Part shown: piece by piece, positions 24,925 through 33,074 of the stretch
How the letters are laid out: every line of letters begins with the position of its first letter
Numbering within the stretch: the stretch's first letter is position 1
Assembly: GCA_022704305.1 (NCBI GenBank)
Contig: JAKJGQ010000003.1
Coordinates: forward strand, 1-52,914
Direction of reading: 5' to 3'
Source: Thermotogae bacterium
Lineage (GTDB): Bacteria > Thermotogota > Thermotogae > Petrotogales > Petrotogaceae
Length of the DNA stretch: 52,914 nt
Program-made: the position numbers and the translations under genes
The notes under the pieces: generated by a model
What the model saw: the letters and a program-made list of their open reading frames with translations, nothing else
The model's database searches: none
Told to the model about the DNA's origin: nothing

Positions 24925-26586
24925 ATGACTTTAACTTTAAGATGTTCCAAAACACAGCAGACATACTATATAGAAAAAGGAAGACCTTTTTCGGAGCTTG
25001 CTAAAAATTTTGAAAAACAAACCAACAGGAAAGTATATGGAATTAAGTTCAACAACAATATAAAAGAACTTTTCAAACCTGTTGAAGAAAACGGTGAGAT
25101 AGAGTTTTTAGATCTGTCTACGCCCGATGGCGTAAGGATATATCAAAGAGGCCTGCTTTTTATACTTTTCCTTGCATTAAAGGATATCGACCCTACAGAA
25201 CATTACAGTGTTCACTACTCAGTTGGGAACGGACTTTACTGCGAGTTCAAGAATTCAGAAGCTTCTGAAGAAAAACTCCAAGCGCTTAAAAACACAATGC
25301 TAAATATCATATCCCAGGATATAAAATTTGAAAAACTTTCCATAGACAAGTATAAGGCCATGTCTCTTTTTTCAGAACAGGGACTTCACTCCAAAGCATT
25401 ACTGGTTAAATTCCGAAAAAAGAGCACCGTCAACGTTTACAGAGCAAAAGGTTATTACAACTACTTTTATGGCTACATGCCTGTTTCATCATCTATGATA
25501 GATAAGTTTGACCTCCAAAAATTTAATGGTGGTTTTATGCTTTTACACCCCAATGAAACCTGTCCAGATGCTGTTCCGCAGTACAAACATTTCGAAAAGC
25601 TTTCAAATACTTTTTCCGAGTATAAAAACTGGCTTAAGATAATGGAGATTGAAACCGTAGGTGAGCTCAACGAAATAATACTTAAAGGAAAAGAACACAG
25701 CATTGAATTAATAAGAGTTGCAGAAGCACTTCACGAAAAAAAATATGCCATGATAGCAGATGAAATAATAAAAAACAAGAAAGCAAGACTTATACTGATA
25801 GCTGGTCCGTCGTCTTCGGGAAAAACGACTTCAGCAAAGAGACTTTCACTCCAGCTTAAGGTCAACGGACTTAAACCAGTTTCTATTTCCCTTGATGACT
25901 ACTTTGTAGAAAGATCACTGACTCCCAGGGATGAAAACGGCAACTATGATTTTGAGTCTATAAACGCATTAGATCTGGAGCTTTTCAACAAAAATCTTGT
26001 TGATCTTCTTAACGGCAACGCCATAGAGCTTCCCAAGTTTGATTTTATAAGTGGCACGCGCAAACCATCCGGAAAGGTTCTTAAAATAGCAAAAGACCAG
26101 CCGGTTATAATAGAAGGAATTCACGGACTGAACGAACAGCTTACAAATAGAATTCCCAGAGAGAACAAGTTTAAAATATATGTGAGTGCGCTTACCCAGA
26201 TGAGTCTTGATGATGTAAATAGGATTCCAACGACCGACACACGTATAATAAGACGTATTGTAAGAGATTTTAATACAAGGGGACATTCAGCTTTATCTAC
26301 ATTGAAAATGTGGCCAAGCGTGAGACGTGGAGAAGAAAAGAATATATTTCCCTTTCAGGAAGATGCTGACGTTATGTTCAATTCACATTTGGCGTACGAA
26401 CTTGCGGTTCTTAAACTTTTTGCCGAACCTCTTCTTTTACAGATAGAGCCTTCCTGTCCGGAGTTTTCAGAAGCCAAGAGGCTGCTCCGTTTTCTTGATT
26501 ACTACCTTCCTGTCACCGAACTGGAAGAAATTCCAAGACACTCAGTAATAAGAGAGTTTATAGGCAGAAGCACCTTTGAATACTAA
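24925..26586 (+). CDS. TGS/ThrRS-like N-terminus fused to uridine kinase-type P-loop kinase
   Basis: 553 residues. The N-terminus (about 1-65) has a TGS-like ubiquitin fold and is followed by a region like the second additional domain of threonyl-tRNA synthetase (about 70-250). The C-terminal half is a uridine kinase/phosphoribulokinase domain: P-loop LIAGPSSSGKTTSAKRL (near 293), SLDDYFVERSLTPRDENG, the Asp/Glu-rich YDFESINALDLELF, and RIIRRIVRDFNTRGHS. This fusion is common in Thermotogales and Clostridia and is annotated nucleoside kinase. The nucleoside substrate is unproven. SD AAGGAGG, ATG 24925. Confidence 0.87.
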   Translation: MTLTLRCSKTQQTYYIEKGRPFSELAKNFEKQTNRKVYGIKFNNNIKELFKPVEENGEIEFLDLSTPDGVRIYQRGLLFILFLALKDIDPTEHYSVHYSVGNGLYCEFKNSEASEEKLQALKNTMLNIISQDIKFEKLSIDKYKAMSLFSEQGLHSKALLVKFRKKSTVNVYRAKGYYNYFYGYMPVSSSMIDKFDLQKFNGGFMLLHPNETCPDAVPQYKHFEKLSNTFSEYKNWLKIMEIETVGELNEIILKGKEHSIELIRVAEALHEKKYAMIADEIIKNKKARLILIAGPSSSGKTTSAKRLSLQLKVNGLKPVSISLDDYFVERSLTPRDENGNYDFESINALDLELFNKNLVDLLNGNAIELPKFDFISGTRKPSGKVLKIAKDQPVIIEGIHGLNEQLTNRIPRENKFKIYVSALTQMSLDDVNRIPTTDTRIIRRIVRDFNTRGHSALSTLKMWPSVRRGEEKNIFPFQEDADVMFNSHLAYELAVLKLFAEPLLLQIEPSCPEFSEAKRLLRFLDYYLPVTELEEIPRHSVIREFIGRSTFEY

Positions 26587-26618
26587 ATGTTTTGAATAAT
26601 TAAATATATACCACAAAA

Positions 26619-26648
26619 AAATAGGGACATCATTCGATGTCCCTATTT
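26619..26648. terminator. Hairpin after the kinase gene, stronger on the minus strand
   Basis: A perfect 13-bp stem AAATAGGGACATC / GATGTCCCTATTT with loop ATTC. On plus it is followed only by TTT then GC, on minus by a run of seven T in total. It ends the kinase message weakly and would stop minus-strand transcripts well. Confidence 0.7.
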
Positions 26649-26699
26649 GCTTTGGCTTAAGCCTAAAACTTTTCATTTTTATTCAAAAGCTCAATAAAT

Positions 26700-27194
26700 A
26701 AAAGTGACAGTGATCGAATATTCCAAAGCAGAGACGGAAGACCGACTACAGATTTAAGCCAGGTTGAAGGATACCGTCTTGCAACAGAGGCAGAGTGGGA
26801 GTATGCAGCAAGGGGAGGAAACAAAAGTAAAGGATACAAGTACAGCGGAAGCGATAATATAGATGATGTGGGATGGTATAAAAAAAATTCCGGTGGCACT
26901 ACTCACGGAGTGGGAACCAAACAGCCAAATGAGCTTGGAATATACGACATGACCGGAAGTGTGTGGGAGTGGTGTCATGACAGATACAGTTTTAAAGGAA
27001 ATTCATCGGATCCGCAAAAAAAGGTATCCGAAACATTTTCTATGGCCTACAACATTGCCCTGGGAGGTAGCTACTACAGTTTTCTGGAACAGATGAGTCC
27101 CTCTTACCGTTACTTTATCTCATCCGAAAACAGACACGGCAATGTTGGAATAAGAATAGTCAGAACGTATCAGCCAAAAAAAACAACACACTGA
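26700..27194 (+). pseudogene. 5'-truncated FGE/SUMF1-family (formylglycine-generating enzyme-like) gene
   Basis: An open frame with clear FGE-sulfatase family homology but no start or N-terminus. It reads TDLSQVEGYRLATEAEWEYA, then YKYSGSDN, PNELGIYDMTGSVWEWCHDR and ending ...NVGIRIVR. The family blocks YRLPTEAEWEYAARGG and NVWEWC are recognisable, with Pro to Ala in the first. About 100-150 N-terminal residues expected for the family are missing: upstream the frame runs into the terminator hairpin of the kinase gene, with no ATG or SD. A GTG at 26868 would give only a 108-residue fragment. Probably a remnant of deletion or recombination with a paralogue. Confidence 0.72.
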
Positions 27195-27203
27195 TTATTT
27201 GTA

Positions 27204-27259
27204 AAAATCACCCCGCGTATTAGTCCTTTGATTGAGCTAATAACAACCGGGGTGATTTT
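27204..27259. terminator. Large inverted repeat between FGE remnant and malG
   Basis: Outer arms AAAATCACCCC (27204-27214) and GGGGTGATTTT (27249-27259), 11 bp perfect, with an inner TATTAG/CTAATA pair. It lies between convergent genes and ends in T4 on plus and T4-5 on minus, so it is probably a bidirectional terminator for malG and the FGE remnant. Confidence 0.6.
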
Positions 27260-27292
27260 GTTATGGTTTTTAGTAAGTAACTTTTATGGGTA

Positions 27293-29932
27293 TCATCCTT
27301 TTACGGAGCCTTGTGTAAGACCACCTACTATCCACTTTTGCATTAACAGGAAGATGGTCATCATCGGTACTGCTCCCATAAGTGCAGCTGCTGTAAATAT
27401 GCCCCACTCTGTTTCAAACGGTCCGTTGGCTGCGGTGAAGGACTGCAATCCTACTGCATAGGTAAACTTATCTTCACTCTGAAGTATTATCTTTGCCAGT
27501 ACAAACTCGTTGAAATTGCCCATAAAGGTCAGTATTGTTACTACTGCAATAATAGGCAGGCAGAGGGGAAGAACAATTTTTATGAAAGTCTGAAATCTTG
27601 TGGCTCCGTCTATCATTGCAGACTCCTCAAGAGAATCAGGAATCGTATCGTAATAACCCTTGAAAAGCCACATGTTATAGGCTATTCCTCCCAGGTAAAT
27701 GAAAATCAGTCCTCCCATCGTGTCAAGTCCAATAAAAGGAAGATAGTCGCCTATGAACTTTAGTATTCCATACATTGAAACCATATACATTACTGCTGGG
27801 AACATCTGTATTATCATAAGGAATAACAGCCCTTGGTTTCTCCCTTTGAAGCGCATTCTTGAGAATGGATATGCTGCAACCGAAGTCATGGTAACTGTAA
27901 GCAAGGAAGTTATAAGTGCTACCAGAACGGAGTTAAGAACCCATCTCAGGAATGGTTTTCTTATGGCTTTTTCCCAGTCCTTCTGTATGGTGTAAATGTT
28001 TTTATCTATAGTCCGCATCTTGCTTTTTATCTCACCGTAAGGAGAGTCATCTGCCAGATCGCTAACTATTCTTGAGGCTCTTGCCATATCCGCATTTGCA
28101 CTTTCATAAGAGCTTTGGTATGTTTCGAGCATGTTTTCCACTGGAGTAATCTCGGCAACATTTGCACCATAATTTAGCTTCATGTAACTGGTCAGGTCAT
28201 TCATCAGAATATCCGATTGCTGAGCTATGCTGGCAAACATTGTTGAAAGTTTTTGTTTTGCTGTGTTGAACTTGTCGACCGACTCTGTCATCCTATCGTA
28301 GAATTTGAATAAGAAGTACTTTTTAAGGTTTGTAGGTATACCAGGGTAGAACTTTTCATCTTCGATGATCTTTGCATATGAGGATGCCTGGTTCATGGTC
28401 TTTATGTCCTGTTGCGCAAGGCTGTAAAGTACTGTCATATTTGGAATGAATGTTATTTTTTCATTGAACTGCTTTTTGTCTGAATTTTCTGTACCCAGCA
28501 GTTCTAGGTTTTGCTGAAGAAAAGTCTCCTTTGTTTTGATACTGTCAAGTGTAGTGTCAGTTTTAGATGCTTTTTCCAGCAAAGTGACGTAAGAGCTTGT
28601 TATGCTGTGTAGCTGGCTTACAGAAACATACATCTTCATACTTGAGCTTTCAATTGCTGCAAATGCCGGATGAACAAGTTCTTCATCCCTGCGCTGTGCG
28701 ATTGAAGCAAAAGCAGAGAAAATATACCCGTATACTTCTTTATAGGTTAAGAGAAGAGATTTGAAAGTATTATCTCCAAAGGAATCAACTGCTGATATGT
28801 CATCAAGTACAAGTCCAATGGCCCGCTCTATATTTCCAATTACAGAGTAAAGGTTTTGGGTTTGTTCATCCGTGCTTTCAAGCCACATCATAGTATCTTG
28901 GGATGGTAAGGCTATATCTGCTTTCTTTAAAAGTTCGTATGCGGCTTTAAGCCTCTGTTCTTCCGGAGACATTATGTCTGAAACTGTTTTTATCTGATTC
29001 TGTGTGGCAAATATTTCGGCGTTCAGAGAGTTTTTCTGATTTTCGAGAATAGCAATTTCTGATCGTATATCAGTAAGTTCATCTTCTTTTTCTGTGAGTT
29101 CCTGCAGGTATGAGCCAAAATTTTCAGATTTTAAAGCTTCTATTTCTTCAGAAAGCTTTTTCATTTCAGATTCAACAGACTGCCAGCTTTCAGAAAGAGC
29201 ATTTATGGGCTCATATATGCTTTGAACTTTCGGTTCCTGGGTAAGCCATTTATTGTATATCCGTATTTTCCATAGAGTCATTTTTACGGGAATAGAGTAT
29301 ATAAGTTTTTCTGTTTCGGTAAAGTAAGGACTTTTAGTATCAAGACCGGAGGAAAATAATGTTTGTACAGCCTGTTCTCTAAGAACGGTATATGCGTTTA
29401 CAGAGTTTTGAAGATGAGAAGTGTCCGGTTTTTTGATCCCTAGGGTCTGAAACTGTTTATCCAGGGAGGTCATGTCATCTTCAATGATTTTTCGGTCTTT
29501 ATGATATAAATCATTTATATCTTTAAGTATGTGGCTAAGAACCTGCCGATCAAAAAGTTCAAATGCCTGTGTGTATTGAAGAGATATTTCTTCGAGTTCG
29601 GTGTTTGACTTGGCTATGAAGTTTTTAAGATCGGTTATAAGAACGGTGGTGGCTTTTTGAGCTTTTTCAGTACTGTACTGTTTATACTTGCCTATGTAGG
29701 CAGTCGAGGAATTCATCTCCTTTATTATTTCAGGTGCATTTGGAGAAGGAAAGAGCAAAGTGGTGTAATTGCGCATAGTAAGCCTGGAAGAAAACATTTT
29801 GGGTGAAAATGCGGCATTATCTCTTCTTATGGAGGTTAAAACAACCCACAGCAGAGGAAACAGAACAATAACCGTAAATAAAATCAAAAAAAGGTGTCTG
29901 AGAAAGTAGTTTTTCTTTTCTATGCTGGCCAT
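27293..29932 (-). CDS. malG: Maltose/maltodextrin ABC permease MalG with very long extracytoplasmic insert
   Basis: 879 residues, against about 300 for E. coli MalG. TM1 lies at about 12-34 (FLILFTVIVLFPLLWVVLTS). The permease core resumes at about residue 664 (WVLNSVLVALITSLLTVTM), with the EAA loop EESAMIDGATRFQTFIKIVLP and the C-terminal GGLTQGSVKG typical of MalG. The roughly 600 residues between them are mostly alpha-helical and coiled-coil (for example ELTEKEDELTDIRSEIAILE) and should be periplasmic. Long MalG proteins of this sort are known in Thermotoga. The start overlaps the malF stop (TAATG). No MalK ATPase is in the window. Confidence 0.9.
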   Translation of the reverse strand: MASIEKKNYFLRHLFLILFTVIVLFPLLWVVLTSIRRDNAAFSPKMFSSRLTMRNYTTLLFPSPNAPEIIKEMNSSTAYIGKYKQYSTEKAQKATTVLITDLKNFIAKSNTELEEISLQYTQAFELFDRQVLSHILKDINDLYHKDRKIIEDDMTSLDKQFQTLGIKKPDTSHLQNSVNAYTVLREQAVQTLFSSGLDTKSPYFTETEKLIYSIPVKMTLWKIRIYNKWLTQEPKVQSIYEPINALSESWQSVESEMKKLSEEIEALKSENFGSYLQELTEKEDELTDIRSEIAILENQKNSLNAEIFATQNQIKTVSDIMSPEEQRLKAAYELLKKADIALPSQDTMMWLESTDEQTQNLYSVIGNIERAIGLVLDDISAVDSFGDNTFKSLLLTYKEVYGYIFSAFASIAQRRDEELVHPAFAAIESSSMKMYVSVSQLHSITSSYVTLLEKASKTDTTLDSIKTKETFLQQNLELLGTENSDKKQFNEKITFIPNMTVLYSLAQQDIKTMNQASSYAKIIEDEKFYPGIPTNLKKYFLFKFYDRMTESVDKFNTAKQKLSTMFASIAQQSDILMNDLTSYMKLNYGANVAEITPVENMLETYQSSYESANADMARASRIVSDLADDSPYGEIKSKMRTIDKNIYTIQKDWEKAIRKPFLRWVLNSVLVALITSLLTVTMTSVAAYPFSRMRFKGRNQGLLFLMIIQMFPAVMYMVSMYGILKFIGDYLPFIGLDTMGGLIFIYLGGIAYNMWLFKGYYDTIPDSLEESAMIDGATRFQTFIKIVLPLCLPIIAVVTILTFMGNFNEFVLAKIILQSEDKFTYAVGLQSFTAANGPFETEWGIFTAAALMGAVPMMTIFLLMQKWIVGGLTQGSVKG

Positions 29933-31698
29933 TATCTGCTCACCTCTTCAAACGACTTCGTAAATTTAAAGTTGGCATAACTTATTCCGGCAACAATTAC
30001 AAAAATTATAAGCGAAATAGCGCTGGCAAAGCCAAAATCCTGTCCGCGTCCGCCTTCAAAAGCTAATTTATAGGTGTATGAAATCAGGATGTCAGTTTCT
30101 CCGGCATAAGTGTTTGTGTTTGCCATTGCCGGATTTCCGGCAGTGAGAAGGTATATATTGACGAAATTATTAAAATTGAAAGCAAAGCTCATTACCAATA
30201 GGGGAGCGACAGAGACCATAAGCAGAGGAAATGTAATCTTCCAGAACTGTTTGAACCTACTTGCCCCGTCGATAGAGGATGCTTCATAAAGCTCTTCAGG
30301 TATGCTCTGAAGTGAGCCAAGGGTAACTGTCATCATATATGGAAAGCCAAGCCATGTATTTACAATAAGTACTGCCACTTTTGCCAGAAAGGGGTCATTA
30401 AGCCATTTTAATGGTTCAAATCCCAAAGGTGTAACAACAAATTTGTTTATGAATCCGTAGGTTTCGTTAAAAAATCCGTTTCTCCAGACCAAAACCGAAA
30501 TAAATGCAGGAATGGCCCATGGAAGGATAAGAAGTGTCCTGTATATCATTCGTCCTCTGAGACCCTTGTCGTTAAGAGCCAATGCAAGCATGAGTCCTAT
30601 CGCAAAGGTAAATAGAACACTCAATCCTGCGTATGTAAATGTCCATATAAATATTTTTATAAATGGTCCCGTTATCTTTGGATCTTTGAATATTTTTTCA
30701 AACTGTCCGGTTCCGATATCCTGTACGTATCCCTCAAGTCTTACCAGATTGCCGTTTTCGTCGTAATCCCAGAATGCACCGTCTTTTTCGGTAAGATTTC
30801 TTGAGGCCAGCTTGTTTACAACAATGGTTTTATATACATTGCGTTGGCCTATGTTTTCTGTGGTGACGAGGATATCGTACTTTTTATATGTTTCAGAAAA
30901 CTTTCTGTATATGTTTCGGTCTGACAACCGGAACCTGAGTGTATCGTAACTTATTTCCAGATTCCCGATGTACTTCTGGCGGAGAACGGAAGCGTAAAAA
31001 GCCGAGTTGCCCGCAACAGATGGATCGTTTATAGAATAGAAGTAAGAGTATCGGATTTTCTGGGAATCTTCTATTGCCGATATGTTGTCAACTCTTGCTG
31101 AAAATGGTTCAAGAGTTGTTTCTGAGACACTTCGGATGAGCCTATAGGATGAAGAATCAAGGTTGATATAGTCGTCTTGTGCCTTATACATTCTTGTATT
31201 CGCATTTATAGTATTTCCCTTAGAGTCATACCTGATATCAGAAAGTTTTTCTGTTACGAATATGCTTTCATTGTCGTACAGAAGGATTCTGAAATCTTCC
31301 GTCGGCTGGAATTTTTCGTCATAGCGCACGTATACTCTGAAATCAAGCGTTTTTCCTTCCTGAGGTTCATAATTAAACCTTGGATCAGTAAGCAGTGTCT
31401 GGATAGCTTGGTCGCGTGTAAAAAGATGGCCGGTGCCGTAATCTGTGAATGCTGTTTTTATGGTATAGTACATGGGATAGATAGTCAGTATGAAAAGGAA
31501 AAACATTGCAGGAAGGGTATAACGGTAAGGATAGCCTTTCTTTGAGAATACAGCCCAGTCCGCTATCGCCAGGAAAATGCCGACTACTATTCCCAATCCG
31601 TAATTGCCAAAAGCCAAAAGTGTAAAGAACACCCAGAAGAGCAGTACGTTTATAACTGTTATAAAAAGCCAAATAAGAACTTTCTTTAGCGTATTCAT
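29932..31698 (-). CDS. malF: Maltose/maltodextrin ABC permease MalF
   Basis: About 588 residues from ATG 31698, where GGGAGG is well spaced; the longer frame to 31728 lacks an SD. N-terminal helices (about 5-85) are followed by a P2-like periplasmic domain of about 250 residues (about 90-340), larger than the roughly 180 of E. coli MalF, and then the permease core with EAA loop EELYEASSIDGASRFKQFWK and helices to the end. It forms the channel with MalG and accepts sugar from MalE. It is 97 bp downstream of malE across a stem-loop, and translationally coupled to malG. Confidence 0.92.
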   Translation of the reverse strand: MNTLKKVLIWLFITVINVLLFWVFFTLLAFGNYGLGIVVGIFLAIADWAVFSKKGYPYRYTLPAMFFLFILTIYPMYYTIKTAFTDYGTGHLFTRDQAIQTLLTDPRFNYEPQEGKTLDFRVYVRYDEKFQPTEDFRILLYDNESIFVTEKLSDIRYDSKGNTINANTRMYKAQDDYINLDSSSYRLIRSVSETTLEPFSARVDNISAIEDSQKIRYSYFYSINDPSVAGNSAFYASVLRQKYIGNLEISYDTLRFRLSDRNIYRKFSETYKKYDILVTTENIGQRNVYKTIVVNKLASRNLTEKDGAFWDYDENGNLVRLEGYVQDIGTGQFEKIFKDPKITGPFIKIFIWTFTYAGLSVLFTFAIGLMLALALNDKGLRGRMIYRTLLILPWAIPAFISVLVWRNGFFNETYGFINKFVVTPLGFEPLKWLNDPFLAKVAVLIVNTWLGFPYMMTVTLGSLQSIPEELYEASSIDGASRFKQFWKITFPLLMVSVAPLLVMSFAFNFNNFVNIYLLTAGNPAMANTNTYAGETDILISYTYKLAFEGGRGQDFGFASAISLIIFVIVAGISYANFKFTKSFEEVSR

Positions 31699-31756
31699 AA
31701 TAACCTCCCGCCTTTCGGTCTTGGGCAAAATAAAATGCTTTTCTTATATAGAGACA

Positions 31757-31784
31757 AAGAAGGGAGATATTAACCTCCCTTCTT
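31757..31784 (-). other. Stem-loop between malE and malF
   Basis: A perfect 10-bp stem AAGAAGGGAG / CTCCCTTCTT with an 8-base loop and only a TTG-broken T-tract, so a weak terminator or mRNA-stabilising structure. Similar intergenic structures in other mal operons raise malE over malF levels. Confidence 0.6.
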
Positions 31785-31795
31785 CACGGAAAAAC

Positions 31796-32977
31796 TTATT
31801 TTAAGTTGGCGAGTATCTTTGAAACAGCGTCTTTAAGTGCCTGTTCGGGTGTTGATGTGCCGTTTGTAAAGTTCACAAGGCCTTCGCCGTTCATAACCGA
31901 CCATATATTGCCCATTTCCAGAACGTTAGGCATAGGTTCGGCTCCTATTGCAGCATCCCTGAAGACTTTAGCATTTTCATCAGTTGCAATAACCTTTTCT
32001 GCAACATCTTTTCTTGCGGGAGTCCTGGGATCTTCCTTATAAATAGTGTAAGCACCTTCTGTTGTTGAAATATAATTAATTATAAATTCTTTGGCAAGAG
32101 CTTTGTTTTTAGATTTTGCATTAACCATGAAACCCTGTACTCCTGCAAAAGGCTTTAAGGATTTACCCTTTTCCAGTTCGATGCTTGCAAGTGGCCATAC
32201 TCCGTAGTTTATACCGGCATTGTTGTAGTCCGGGATTGCCCATGGGCCGTTGATTATCATAGCGCAAAGTCCGTCTTTGAAAGCTGAATCCATAGTACCG
32301 TAGTTTGAAGATGATGGCATTCCGTTTTCAATTATCGTTTTAATAAGGTTTCCGCCTTTTATAGCACCGGCGTTTGCAAGACCTACATCCTTAACGTTAT
32401 ACTGTTTTCCGTCCCACTTGAAAACATATCCTCCGAATCCTGAGAGGAAAGGGTATGAAAAATAAAGGTTGTTTACATCCCAGAGAAGACCGAAGGTATC
32501 CTTGGTTGTGAAATCTTTCTGGTATTTGAGGAGCTGTTCGGCTGTTTTTGGCGGATCTTTTATATAATCCTTGTTATAGAACATCAGTATAGACTCGATT
32601 GCATAAGGGATACCGTAGAGTTTGCCGTTCATTGTGAAAGCATCTATTGCTACATCGTAATAGTTCTTTCTGTCAACAGCGGAAAATTCAAAAGGTTCGA
32701 CCAGACCGTTAGCTACCAGTTCACCCATATTATCATGAGCAAGAACAAATATATCCGGTCCTTCTCCAGCCTGCGCGGCGGTAAGGAACTTTGACTTTAT
32801 ATCTCCGAAATTGACCATCTGGACATCGAGTGTAACACCGTACTTTTTGGTGAACTGCTCGCCCATTTTCTTCATGAACGGAACCTGCTTTTCGGATGTC
32901 CATACTACCAACTTAGCGCCAAATATTGCAATAGCGCTTAAAGAAACCAACAATGCTATGAGAACTAACTTCTTCAT
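31796..32977 (-). CDS. malE: Maltose/maltodextrin-binding periplasmic protein MalE
   Basis: 393 residues. Signal peptide about 1-20 (LVLIALLVSLSAIAIFGA) without a lipobox Cys, so a soluble periplasmic protein as in diderms. The mature part starts KLVVWTSEKQVPFMKKMGEQ and has the SBP_bac family features GEGPDIFVLAHDNMGELVANG, YAIESILMFYNKD and MIINGPWAIPDYNNAG. It delivers maltose or maltodextrin to MalFG. SD AAGGGGG before the ATG. First gene of the malEFG operon, behind its own promoter. Exact sugar specificity cannot be told. Confidence 0.92.
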   Translation of the reverse strand: MKKLVLIALLVSLSAIAIFGAKLVVWTSEKQVPFMKKMGEQFTKKYGVTLDVQMVNFGDIKSKFLTAAQAGEGPDIFVLAHDNMGELVANGLVEPFEFSAVDRKNYYDVAIDAFTMNGKLYGIPYAIESILMFYNKDYIKDPPKTAEQLLKYQKDFTTKDTFGLLWDVNNLYFSYPFLSGFGGYVFKWDGKQYNVKDVGLANAGAIKGGNLIKTIIENGMPSSSNYGTMDSAFKDGLCAMIINGPWAIPDYNNAGINYGVWPLASIELEKGKSLKPFAGVQGFMVNAKSKNKALAKEFIINYISTTEGAYTIYKEDPRTPARKDVAEKVIATDENAKVFRDAAIGAEPMPNVLEMGNIWSVMNGEGLVNFTNGTSTPEQALKDAVSKILANLK

Positions 32978-33024
32978 ACTTTTACCCCCTTTTCACTCTT
33001 TTAGATAGAATTACTACATAACAA

Positions 33025-33053
33025 ATTATACCATAAAATTAATTTAAGTTTAA
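33025..33053 (-). promoter_or_regulatory. Promoter for malEFG
   Basis: Minus-strand perfect TATAAT (33025-33030) with TTAAAC (33048-33053) at 17 bp, about 50 bp before the malE start. No obvious operator repeat is seen next to it. Confidence 0.55.
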
Positions 33054-33074
33054 CTCTCCAAACGATTTTATTTT

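Noticed and set aside
27228-27461. 77-codon plus-strand frame after the FGE remnant
   Set aside because: It overlaps the inverted-repeat terminator and is antisense to the MalG C-terminus; no SD.
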